Shown: positions 43,319-50,902 of the stretch, one piece after another | Layout of the letters: every line of letters begins with the position of its first letter | How positions within the stretch are numbered: the stretch's first letter is position 1 | From: Planctomycetota bacterium | GTDB taxonomy: Bacteria > Planctomycetota > UBA1135 > GCA-002686595 | Length of the DNA: 58,751 nucleotides | NCBI GenBank assembly: GCA_028823345.1 | Contig: JAPKBR010000021.1 | Coordinates: 1 to 58,751 of the forward strand | Direction: 5' to 3' | Notes under the pieces: model-generated | The model's database searches: none | The model's input: only the letters and a program-made list of their open reading frames with translations | What the model was told of the DNA's origin: nothing | Position numbers and translations under genes: made by a program

Positions 43319-43371
43319 CTGCCCAATAGGGTAACGAGCAGGGCCGGGGGCTGCGACACATCTCCCGCCCG

Positions 43372-43977
43372 CTAGGGTTCTAGTTCCGCATTCCAGTAGC
43401 GATCCGAGATGAAATGCCGCCAGGTTTGACGCATTCGGCCCAAGGGGACCTCCATTACTGGGGTCCAGTTGGGCTCGGCCGCCGGGCGCAGCAATCTCAT
43501 GTGCGCCTCGTGGGGCAGCTTGTTGGCCTTGCGCCTATTGCAGGGCACGCAGGCCAGGACGCAGTTGGTCCAGGTAGAGAGGCCACCGCGAGAACGGGGC
43601 AGCACATGGTCGATGGTCAGTTCGCTCGTGCCGGGATGCTTGCTGCAGTATTGGCAGCGGTTTTGGTCGCGGCGGAAAAGGTTCCGGCGCGAAAAGGTCG
43701 CATTGGGGCGCGGCATGCCGTTGAAGTGGGTCAAGACGATGACCTCTGGCACACGGACCTTGAGCGATACGGTGCGTACGCAGGGTTGGTCCGGTTCAAC
43801 GGCCAAGTTGGACCAGGATTCGAAGGCGTGCACTAGGTAGGTCTCGGGCTCCACGGCCCGGGCCGAACCGGTGAAGATCATCCCTAGGGCCTCACGCACC
43901 GAAGTCGTGGAGATGGCGGCCCAGGATTGATTGAGGACCAGGGTTTGGTCGTTCAGAATGCTGAGGTGGGCTTCCAT
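43372..43977 (-). CDS. HNH endonuclease
   Basis: The 201-aa product has a C-terminal HNH domain: CQYCSKHPGTSELTIDHVLP, then RSRGGLSTWTNCVLACVPCN and RRKANKLP. The two CxxC pairs bind zinc, and DH plus N form the beta-beta-alpha metal site. The N-terminus (VLNQSWAAISTTSVREALGM) is the standard start of the chromosomal 'HNH endonuclease' family seen in many phyla, whose function is not known. ATG 43977 has a GGAG site eight bases upstream; the frame is open to a TTG at 44010, which is less likely. Confidence 0.92.
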   Translation of the reverse strand: MEAHLSILNDQTLVLNQSWAAISTTSVREALGMIFTGSARAVEPETYLVHAFESWSNLAVEPDQPCVRTVSLKVRVPEVIVLTHFNGMPRPNATFSRRNLFRRDQNRCQYCSKHPGTSELTIDHVLPRSRGGLSTWTNCVLACVPCNRRKANKLPHEAHMRLLRPAAEPNWTPVMEVPLGRMRQTWRHFISDRYWNAELEP

Positions 43978-44022
43978 TTGGGGGTCTCCATCAATGGGAC
44001 TGGCGGCCAATGGTCCCCAGCA

Positions 44023-44081
44023 CCTACACAGCTGTAGGAAACTTCACGCTGTACCACAAGGCACAGAGCTGGTCCTGTGCC
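44023..44081 (-). terminator. Candidate terminator hairpins after the cytochrome operon
   Basis: Two inverted repeats lie between the end of the cytochrome gene and the HNH gene. GGCACAG (44060-44066) pairs with CTGTGCC (44075-44081) around an 8-nt loop, and on the minus strand it is followed by TTGTGG. CCTACA (44023-44028) pairs with TGTAGG (44033-44038). The weak U-tract makes this a tentative terminator of the minus-strand operon. Confidence 0.35.
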
Positions 44082-44140
44082 GAACTAATTCCCCGAAGCC
44101 CCATTCACGGCCACTAGGGAGTGGAGAACTTTCATGCTCA

Positions 44141-46468
44141 CTACCGCCCGGCACTTTGCCGGATGGCTTCCAGCAGCTGCAGAACTCCCGGGTCTTCGGG
44201 ATTCCTACGCAGGAGCTCCTGACCATGGGCCAGAGCTTTATCCCAGCGACCAAGAGCACGCAAGGAGTCGATCACCGCTGCGCGCAGATCTCCGTGGCCT
44301 GGATTCGCCACCAGGGCGTTCTCTAGGGCGAAGACCGCTTCATCGTGGCGGTTGAGTTTTCCCAAGCAAAGCCCATGCACTAAAGCCAGGCGCGGGTCAG
44401 AGGGATCCCAAGCAGCGGCCTTGGCAAGATGCTCCAGCGCGTGTTCCGGATTGTCCGCACGCACCCAAGCAAGCCCCAGGGAGTGGTGCAAACTCGGGTT
44501 GTTGGGGTGCTGCTCCAAAGCCCCAATCAAGACTCCGCGACAATCCTCTTCGCGCCCCTGCATGCGCAGAATGTCCGCCAGGTTGACTTCCGCCGAGGCA
44601 AGGTTCGGGTCCATATCGAGGGCGCGGCGTGTGGCTTCTTCGGCGGGCACGAGGCGTCCGAGGTCCGCTTCCAAGACCCCTAAATTCAGCCAGGATCCCG
44701 GGCGTTCACCGTTCGCGAGCTCTGCATCCCGGACCTCTTGCAGGGCGCGCCCATGGGCCTTGTGCATGCTCGGGTCGATGCTGGTGAGGGACGCGGCAGC
44801 CAAGGCTCTTCCCGCGGCTACTCGTACTGCGCGCAGATCATCTGCCAATAGATGGGCAATCAGGGGTGCGCGGGAGTCGGGGGGCATGGACTCGGTGGCC
44901 CTAGCTGCTGCGGCGCGGATCAGCGGCGCTGGGTCATGTGCCGCTTGGATCAAGGTGCCCATGTGCGGGGGCTCAAGGCGCAAGCCCAACTCAAAGATCG
45001 CCGTGGCACGCATGATATCGCTCACGTTTGGGTCTTCGATCAAGCTGACCAGGGCCTCAAGAGCTCCCGGTGATCCCATACGAACCATTGCCAGAACCGT
45101 GCCCGCATGGGGCCGCGGTGATTGATCAGGGGCCCACCCAGCGATCTGATCTGCGGCCCATTTGCTGCCCTGGTCATGGCATGAGCTGCATGCATCCGGA
45201 GCACGGAGAGCCTCGGCCAAGTCCGGCCTTGGAATGCGAAACGAGTGATCGCGACGGCCATCGACCACCATGTAGTCACGGGAAGCCATGTGGCAATCCA
45301 CGCAAGAGGACCCGGGCCCATTGCCCTCGTGATGGTGGTGCGCTTGCGTGTCAAAGGTCGGCCCATCATGGCATTGGATGCAAAGAGCATTGCCCTGTTC
45401 GACCAACTCCATGGAGTGCGGGTCATGGCAATCCCGACAGGAAACGCCCCCTGCGTGCATTCGACTTTGCACGAAGGAACCCCAGACGTAGACCTCGTCC
45501 AGGATTTGCCCGTCGTTGTGGTAGAGCCCGCTCAAGAGGAGGCTGGGCTCATAGCCGTCGAGAAAAGCAGCCCCGGGAGGGTGTCCATCAGTCAGGGCCC
45601 GTCGCCTGCTGTGGCACTTGGCGCAGGTGTCCAACTCGGCGTTGGCGACGCGCGCGGGGATGCGCACGGGGAGGCCGGTCTCGGCCTTGGTGACCCACTT
45701 TCCATCGTCCTTATCCCCTAGACCGTCGAGCAGAAAGAGCCCCGCGGGAGGTTCACTTGAATTCTTACCCTCGGCCCATTCCACATGCAAGCTGCCCGGT
45801 CCATGGCAGGCCTCACAAGAAACATCCTCTTCCTTCCATGTTGTATGAAATTCCTGTTGGTCCGCATCCCATCCGCGGATCAGATCCGTCGAGTGGCACT
45901 CAGCGCACATGGAGTTCCATGTTTGGTTGATGCCCTGCCAGTGCAACTCGTCGCCAGGGGGAGTGTGCTCGCTGGGGTAGATGTGGTACCAGCGCTGTCC
46001 TCCCTCTTCCTTAGTCCGGGAATCCCAAGCGGTGGGAAGGGCCTGCATGCGGCCGCCTGGAAATTCCACCAGGTACTGTTGCAGGGGAGTCACGCCAAAG
46101 ACCTTGGCGACCTGGTGGCTGATGACTTCTCCGCTTTCGTCGCTGTCCACCAGGAATGCATCGCCGTCGGTTCGGAAGGTCCAGGTCACTCCGTCGTGTT
46201 TGAGTTGCGATCCGTCAAACGCGCCCAACACGGTTTTGGAATCTACCGTTTGTAGAGCCAAGTCGTGGTGCGACCCCGCATAGGCGGCGGTTTCCTCGGC
46301 GTGGCACGTTGCACAGCGAGAACGGCCAACATAATCCGCGTGGTCTATCGGAGGGAGTGTGCTGGAATAGGCCTCGGGCTGGGTGACGGCTTCGGTGGGC
46401 TCGGTTTTTTCCGAACAGGCCCAGAAGGCGAGGCAGCAGGTGATGGGGGCAAGGATGAAACGGCGCAT
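44141..46468 (-). CDS. Octahaem cytochrome c lipoprotein with HEAT and TPR repeats
   Basis: The 775-aa protein begins MRRFILAPITCCLAFWACSE (lipobox ending FWAC). Eight CxxCH haem sites are visible: CATCH, CAECH, CEACH, CAKCH, CRDCH, CIQCH, CVDCH and CSSCH, within residues ~50-440, in a layout like cytochrome c554/multihaem nitrite-reductase relatives. HEAT-like repeats follow (~460-570), then four or more TPRs (NLGVLEADLGRLVPAEEATR, HALEHLAKAAAWDPSDPRLA). The fusion suggests an electron-transfer protein with a built-in protein-docking arm at the outer surface or in the periplasm. It lies 33 bp after the ABC permease gene on the same strand and may be the last gene of that operon. Confidence 0.93.
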   Translation of the reverse strand: MRRFILAPITCCLAFWACSEKTEPTEAVTQPEAYSSTLPPIDHADYVGRSRCATCHAEETAAYAGSHHDLALQTVDSKTVLGAFDGSQLKHDGVTWTFRTDGDAFLVDSDESGEVISHQVAKVFGVTPLQQYLVEFPGGRMQALPTAWDSRTKEEGGQRWYHIYPSEHTPPGDELHWQGINQTWNSMCAECHSTDLIRGWDADQQEFHTTWKEEDVSCEACHGPGSLHVEWAEGKNSSEPPAGLFLLDGLGDKDDGKWVTKAETGLPVRIPARVANAELDTCAKCHSRRRALTDGHPPGAAFLDGYEPSLLLSGLYHNDGQILDEVYVWGSFVQSRMHAGGVSCRDCHDPHSMELVEQGNALCIQCHDGPTFDTQAHHHHEGNGPGSSCVDCHMASRDYMVVDGRRDHSFRIPRPDLAEALRAPDACSSCHDQGSKWAADQIAGWAPDQSPRPHAGTVLAMVRMGSPGALEALVSLIEDPNVSDIMRATAIFELGLRLEPPHMGTLIQAAHDPAPLIRAAAARATESMPPDSRAPLIAHLLADDLRAVRVAAGRALAAASLTSIDPSMHKAHGRALQEVRDAELANGERPGSWLNLGVLEADLGRLVPAEEATRRALDMDPNLASAEVNLADILRMQGREEDCRGVLIGALEQHPNNPSLHHSLGLAWVRADNPEHALEHLAKAAAWDPSDPRLALVHGLCLGKLNRHDEAVFALENALVANPGHGDLRAAVIDSLRALGRWDKALAHGQELLRRNPEDPGVLQLLEAIRQSAGR

Positions 46469-46501
46469 GGGCCTCTGATTCTAACCGCGCAGAGCCAGCA
46501 A

Positions 46502-47824
46502 TCAGGCGGCAACTCGCCGATAGCCGAGCAACCCGAGGGCGTAGAATGCGAACCCGGTGGCCACTAAGATCAGGCAGGGTTGCAGCATGTCGGCGAGGGC
46601 AAAGTCTCGCCAGATAGCGCCCTCTAAGGCGAGAATCGCCCACTTGAAAGGACTGTAATCGCTGGCCGACACCAGCCAGGGAGGCATGGCCACAAGCGGA
46701 ATCATGCCGCCGCCCAACATGGCAAAGGGCATCATGGCTCCCCAGGACGCCCCCGCCACCGCTTGCTCGGTGCGGCCCATGATCGATGAGACCATCATGA
46801 TGCCGGTGAAGCAAAAACTGGTGGCGAGCATTCCCAGAAGCAACAGGCCAGGGCTTCCGATGCGCACATTGAGGGCCAGGACCCCCACGCCGATCAGGAA
46901 AGTCATGGTCAACATGCAGCCAGCAAGACAGGCAAGAGCTTTGCCCGCGAACAGCTGGAACAGGCTCAAGGGCGATGTTCTCAGGCGCAGCAGAGTTCCC
47001 TGAGTCCTTTCGCGCACGATGCTCACCGCAAATCCAAGGGCCACTCCCATCAGGCCCCAAACCAATCCCTGTGGCAGTGAGACCTCAAAAGCGGACGCAG
47101 GCTTGGCTCGGGCATCGGGTTGGACTTGGACCATCTCCATCATGTTGAGGTCGCCCATACCGGCGCCTTCCCCTCCAAGTCCCAGGGCGTCAAAATTGGC
47201 GCCTTCCACAAAAGTCCCCAGGGCGCTCAAGAGACCGTTGAGCAGCAGCTTCTGTGGTCCAATCAAATCAGTCTGTGCACTGAGAGCTTCTCTTCCGGCC
47301 TTGATTTCCAAGGCCAGCAACTCGCGATCTCCGAAGCGCGAAAAAGTCGCCTTGAATGCGCACTGGGTCAAGATTCCCCGTAGAAAACCCGCTTCAGCGC
47401 TGCGCGTCGGATCCACGCCCACTCTCAGGCGTGCGGTGGTTTCACCGCTGAAGATGGCGAAGGGGTGATCCCCGAAACCCGGGGGGATCTGAACAAAAGC
47501 CACGCGCTTGCCCTTGCCCACGAGCATCCGGGCCGTCTCCATGTCGGTCAGGACCGGGCTATCCTGATCCTCCTCCTGGCGCGCGATCTTGAGGGAATCG
47601 TTGGCCAGGAGCTCTGCTATCAATGCTGCAGATCCAGAACTTCGATCCTCGTCCACCAGAGCGATGCTGAGGCCGCTGGACCCACCGCCTCCGCCAGCGC
47701 CTCCTAACACCATGCCGAAAAAGCCGGTGTACAAGAGGGGGAAGGCCAGGATCCAAAACAAACCCGCCTTGTCGCGGAAAAGCAAGGTGAGGTCCTTAAA
47801 AGTCAATGTGAGGATAGAACTCAT
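46502..47824 (-). CDS. ABC-2 type transporter permease
   Basis: The 440-aa permease has the ABC-2 (YhgE/DrrB/YbhR-like) layout: N-terminal helix (LFWILAFPLLYTGFFGMVLG), a large extracytoplasmic domain (~45-225; ALVDEDRSSGSAALIAELLA), and five C-terminal helices beginning GLVWGLMGVALGFAVSIVRE. The conserved turn RERTQGTLLRLRTSPLSLFQ follows, and the end is DMLQPCLILVATGFAFYALG. It starts on the last base of the ATPase stop (1-nt overlap). Such exporters move lipids, drugs, proteins or polysaccharides; the substrate is not indicated by sequence. Confidence 0.92.
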   Translation of the reverse strand: MSSILTLTFKDLTLLFRDKAGLFWILAFPLLYTGFFGMVLGGAGGGGGSSGLSIALVDEDRSSGSAALIAELLANDSLKIARQEEDQDSPVLTDMETARMLVGKGKRVAFVQIPPGFGDHPFAIFSGETTARLRVGVDPTRSAEAGFLRGILTQCAFKATFSRFGDRELLALEIKAGREALSAQTDLIGPQKLLLNGLLSALGTFVEGANFDALGLGGEGAGMGDLNMMEMVQVQPDARAKPASAFEVSLPQGLVWGLMGVALGFAVSIVRERTQGTLLRLRTSPLSLFQLFAGKALACLAGCMLTMTFLIGVGVLALNVRIGSPGLLLLGMLATSFCFTGIMMVSSIMGRTEQAVAGASWGAMMPFAMLGGGMIPLVAMPPWLVSASDYSPFKWAILALEGAIWRDFALADMLQPCLILVATGFAFYALGLLGYRRVAA

Positions 47825-48729
47825 CAGTCGCGCAGGCTCCGGCCTGTCAGAGAAAGGAAAACCTGTTCGAGGTCCGGTCGGTCGATCCGTAGTTCCACCA
47901 CGGAATCTTGCACCTGCAGTAGGCTGGCTACAGCTTCAATCGGCGCAGTGGTTCGATGCGCCAGGGTCAGACCCTGCATGGCCGAGTGCAACTGGTGATC
48001 GGTGGGCAGGCCGGCCTTGAGTTTCGCGTGGACAAGAGAGTCACCGCCATGCTCCTCCACTAAAGCATCCACAGTGTCGATGGCCAGTAAGTGTCCCTGG
48101 TCCATGATCGCCACCCGATCACAGAGACGTTGGGCCTCTTCCATGTAGTGAGTTGTGTAAAGCAAGGTCGTGCCCCCATCGCAAAGGCGTTCGATCGAAT
48201 CGAAAATGTGGTTTCGAGATTGGGGATCGACGCCCACCGTGGGCTCGTCGCAGATCAGTATCTTGGGATCATGCATCAGGCCGCACGCTAGATTTAAGCG
48301 GCGTTTCATACCACCCGAATGGGTTCCGACTCGCTCCTTCTTGCGACTACTCAGTCCCGCAAGGTCCAGGCACCAGTCGACCCGTGCCCGCAGCTCTTTG
48401 CCTCCGATCCCATACAAGCGTCCAAAAAAGCGCAAGTTTTCCTCCGGAGTGAGCTCGTCATAGAGAGCTAAGTTCTGGGGCACTACGCCGATTAAGGCCC
48501 GCACCTTAGGATCCACTGGGGACCCGAGGCCTTGGAGATTGATCTTGCCCTTGTCGGGGGTGAGGGCCCCGGTCAACATGGCGATGACGGTGCTCTTGCC
48601 AGCGCCATTGGGCCCCAATAGGCCCAATGCCTCGCCAGCACCGATCTCCAGGGAGAGATCATGAACAGCAACCAAGTTCCCAAAGGTCTTGTGCAGGCCC
48701 TGGATGGTCAAGGTGGGTTCGCCTCTCAT
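47824..48729 (-). CDS. ABC transporter ATP-binding protein
   Basis: ATG 48729 gives a 301-aa ATPase: Walker A GLLGPNGAGKST, Q-loop GVVPQNLALYDELTPEEN, signature THSGGMKRRLNLACGLMHDP (SGG in place of SGGQ), Walker B ILICDEPTVGVDPQS and H-loop LLYTTHYMEEAQ. The C-terminal ~90 residues form the DrrA/CcmA-type accessory domain (VVELRIDRPDLEQVFLSLTG). It pairs with the adjacent permease. The start overlaps the upstream gene's stop by 4 nt. A 33-codon in-frame extension lies inside that gene and is dismissed. Confidence 0.95.
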   Translation of the reverse strand: MRGEPTLTIQGLHKTFGNLVAVHDLSLEIGAGEALGLLGPNGAGKSTVIAMLTGALTPDKGKINLQGLGSPVDPKVRALIGVVPQNLALYDELTPEENLRFFGRLYGIGGKELRARVDWCLDLAGLSSRKKERVGTHSGGMKRRLNLACGLMHDPKILICDEPTVGVDPQSRNHIFDSIERLCDGGTTLLYTTHYMEEAQRLCDRVAIMDQGHLLAIDTVDALVEEHGGDSLVHAKLKAGLPTDHQLHSAMQGLTLAHRTTAPIEAVASLLQVQDSVVELRIDRPDLEQVFLSLTGRSLRD

Positions 48730-49877
48730 CGCTGTTTTTCTCCAATGGCCAGTGCCGGCAAATAGCGACCATCGGGCAGTGCACGGGGCAGGCGGTGATC
48801 GGGGGAGGTCAGTAACTTGACGATCCATGGGTCTTTGGCGCGTACCTCATCGGGCGTGGTGCACTGCCATTCTTGATGGACTTCTTCCCCTCGTCCCACC
48901 TGTCCACCCAGGAGAGTGGTCAAGGCAAAGTAACCATATTCGACAGCCATGCAGTCGTACTCACATGTTGGATCGTCGTAGTGATACCAGGCACCTTCCG
49001 GAGTCTTGTCGGGAATGTCCACGAAGAACCCTCCGCGTGCCCGGTCCAAACACTCGCTCAAGGCCGTTCCCTTCCAGGGTCCGAAGGTCGCCGGCCAGGC
49101 CAATTCCCATCCCTTTTGAACCAGGTGCAGGCACTCTTCGAGTGAGGCATCGAATTGACCCCGGGGTGCGGTCTCATCCGCAGATAGAAATTGGCCGAAG
49201 TGGTAGCCCGCTGTCTGGGGTGCCTCAAACGGATGATGGCGCTCTAGCTCCCGTTCTGTGCGGGTCATACCCATGAATGCATGGCGTACGGCTAGAGCTT
49301 TCACCACTTCGGGTGCATCGGGCAGTCCATCAGCATCGTCGTCGAGCCATTGGGCCAAGACCGCAGCTGCGTGGATCAATTTTTCTTCTGGCACGGACTT
49401 GGTGCCGTATATCGCGACGCCAAACACATCGATGTGTTGGGTAAAAGATCTGGCAAAGACCCCGTGTGTTTCTTCCGTGACCTTTACTGGTACAAGGTCT
49501 GGGCAGTTAACCCCGGGAAATGCGCGCAGTGGCCCGCGGACACCGCCGCTTTGTTTGCCCAACTCAGGCAAGCGTCGGGCAGCCCCGTCGACCGTGTGAA
49601 TTTCTAGGTTGCTGCCCGGAAAATTCACGAGCCCAGCGAGGGCGGTTGCTTCCAACTGCCTGGCCTCCTCGGATGCTTTTTCCACCACCAAAATGACTGT
49701 CAATTTTGGTGCCTCCCCAGCGATCCAAATGTGCGGGGGCGAGTCACCTGCCTGACGAACCATGGGGGGGCCGCTCGGGCTCTCAAGGGGAGGGGCGGCT
49801 AAAAGTCCCAGCACGATTGAAATGATCATCCTCCCAGTGGACACGATTGTCGGCACCAATGCCAGTTTGCGCGTCAA
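48726..49877 (-). CDS. Exported protein of unknown function with EF-hand loop
   Basis: This is not a family I recognise. The frame starts at TTG 49877, giving a 4-nt overlap with the upstream stop like its operon neighbours; ATG 49829 is an alternative that still leaves a signal-like helix (MIISIVLGLLAAPP). At 49308-49343 lies a canonical 12-residue calcium loop, DDDADGLPDAPE. The C-terminal half has EECLHLVQKGWELAWPATFG, DIPDKTPEGAWYHYDDPTCE and YDCMAVEYGYFALTTLLGGQ. The conserved-looking Glu/His (EExxH) and acidic/Cys clusters could be a metal site. Placement between an oxidoreductase and an ABC exporter suggests it acts on, or is, the exported material. Confidence 0.75.
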   Translation of the reverse strand: MTRKLALVPTIVSTGRMIISIVLGLLAAPPLESPSGPPMVRQAGDSPPHIWIAGEAPKLTVILVVEKASEEARQLEATALAGLVNFPGSNLEIHTVDGAARRLPELGKQSGGVRGPLRAFPGVNCPDLVPVKVTEETHGVFARSFTQHIDVFGVAIYGTKSVPEEKLIHAAAVLAQWLDDDADGLPDAPEVVKALAVRHAFMGMTRTERELERHHPFEAPQTAGYHFGQFLSADETAPRGQFDASLEECLHLVQKGWELAWPATFGPWKGTALSECLDRARGGFFVDIPDKTPEGAWYHYDDPTCEYDCMAVEYGYFALTTLLGGQVGRGEEVHQEWQCTTPDEVRAKDPWIVKLLTSPDHRLPRALPDGRYLPALAIGEKQR

Positions 49878-50902
49878 CCGCCGGCGAGGCGGGAGACCAG
49901 GCCGTAGACCCAGCGTGCAGTTCGGTGACGGGGACTGGTGAAGTACGATGATCGGTAACGGCCGAGTCGTTCGAGGGAATGGTCCACCACCATGTCCTCA
50001 AGTCCATCCCACAGGGGATACCCCTCTTGTCCCCGGGCTAATTCCCGTAGGAGACGCAGGAAGCCCACTCTCTTCATAGCCTCCTGTCGCGCGATCAAGG
50101 TGGCATCCGGGTGATCCCCGTGGGTCAAACTTCGCTCCCCATCATCCAGGACTACCTCGGTTTCCCCCAGCCGTAGGGCGGTGATAGCACCTTCTTCATC
50201 CAAGGATATTTCGATGGCCAGGGCGCTTTCCCCAGCAGCGGGTTGGTCGCTGACCAGATTGTTTTCATAGCGCGCGAGGATCCGCCCTTGGGAGTAGTCG
50301 CGCGGGTCGAGGATCTCGCAACTAAAGCCGTTCATGTAATCCAAGAGGCGCACGTATCCCGTTGGATTCTTGTGCCTGCGGGCACTAACTACTTCGCTGC
50401 CCTCGGCTAGGGCGCGTGCGGTGGCGACCCCGTGGTAGGCATAGGCCGAGTGCTCGAAGGCGACTTCCTTGAGTTTCCCCAAGGGCTCACCTTGGGCGGC
50501 CAGGAGCAACTCCACCCAGGGCATGCGCGCGCAGTCTTCCGCCACGCTGACCTTGCGCCAGCAATCGAGCAGGCCCGCGTGCCGAAAGTCCTTCAAGCGC
50601 ACCACGGGGGTGTCGATGAAGAGGTCCGCTGCTGAGGGATCGAGAGCCGCAAGCTGCCCCAATACTCCGGGGATCTCGGTCTTGGGGACGCACAGGTAGA
50701 CCGTGGGGTTAGTCGCGAGGTCCGCTGCTGTCAGGGATTCGAGGGCGCGCACATCGACCGTGTTTCCATCGATTTCTTCGGAGCGTTCCGTGCGAGCAAA
50801 GATTCCTCGTACCCGCACTTCTTCACCCGCCGCCGCAATTGCCGGAAGAGCGCAGCCCGTGACGCGCTTACCTAGGCCAATGATGATGAGTTCAAGGGTC
50901 AT
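49874..50902 (-). CDS. Gfo/Idh/MocA-like oxidoreductase
   Basis: The 342-aa cytoplasmic protein has an N-terminal Rossmann fold (MTLELIIIGLGKRVTGCALP, VRGIFARTERSEE, PTVYLCVPKTEIPGVLGQLA) and the TPVVRLKDFRHAG segment where Gfo/Idh/MocA enzymes carry E-K-P. The usual catalytic Lys of EKP is replaced (DTPVV), so dehydrogenase activity is uncertain. The C-terminal domain is helical and basic (HTARWVYGLVSRLAGG). It overlaps the GMC oxidoreductase gene upstream and the unknown exported-protein gene downstream by 4 nt each. A similar pairing with GMC oxidoreductases occurs in surface glycan loci; a sugar-modification role is inferred. Confidence 0.8.
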   Translation of the reverse strand: MTLELIIIGLGKRVTGCALPAIAAAGEEVRVRGIFARTERSEEIDGNTVDVRALESLTAADLATNPTVYLCVPKTEIPGVLGQLAALDPSAADLFIDTPVVRLKDFRHAGLLDCWRKVSVAEDCARMPWVELLLAAQGEPLGKLKEVAFEHSAYAYHGVATARALAEGSEVVSARRHKNPTGYVRLLDYMNGFSCEILDPRDYSQGRILARYENNLVSDQPAAGESALAIEISLDEEGAITALRLGETEVVLDDGERSLTHGDHPDATLIARQEAMKRVGFLRLLRELARGQEGYPLWDGLEDMVVDHSLERLGRYRSSYFTSPRHRTARWVYGLVSRLAGG

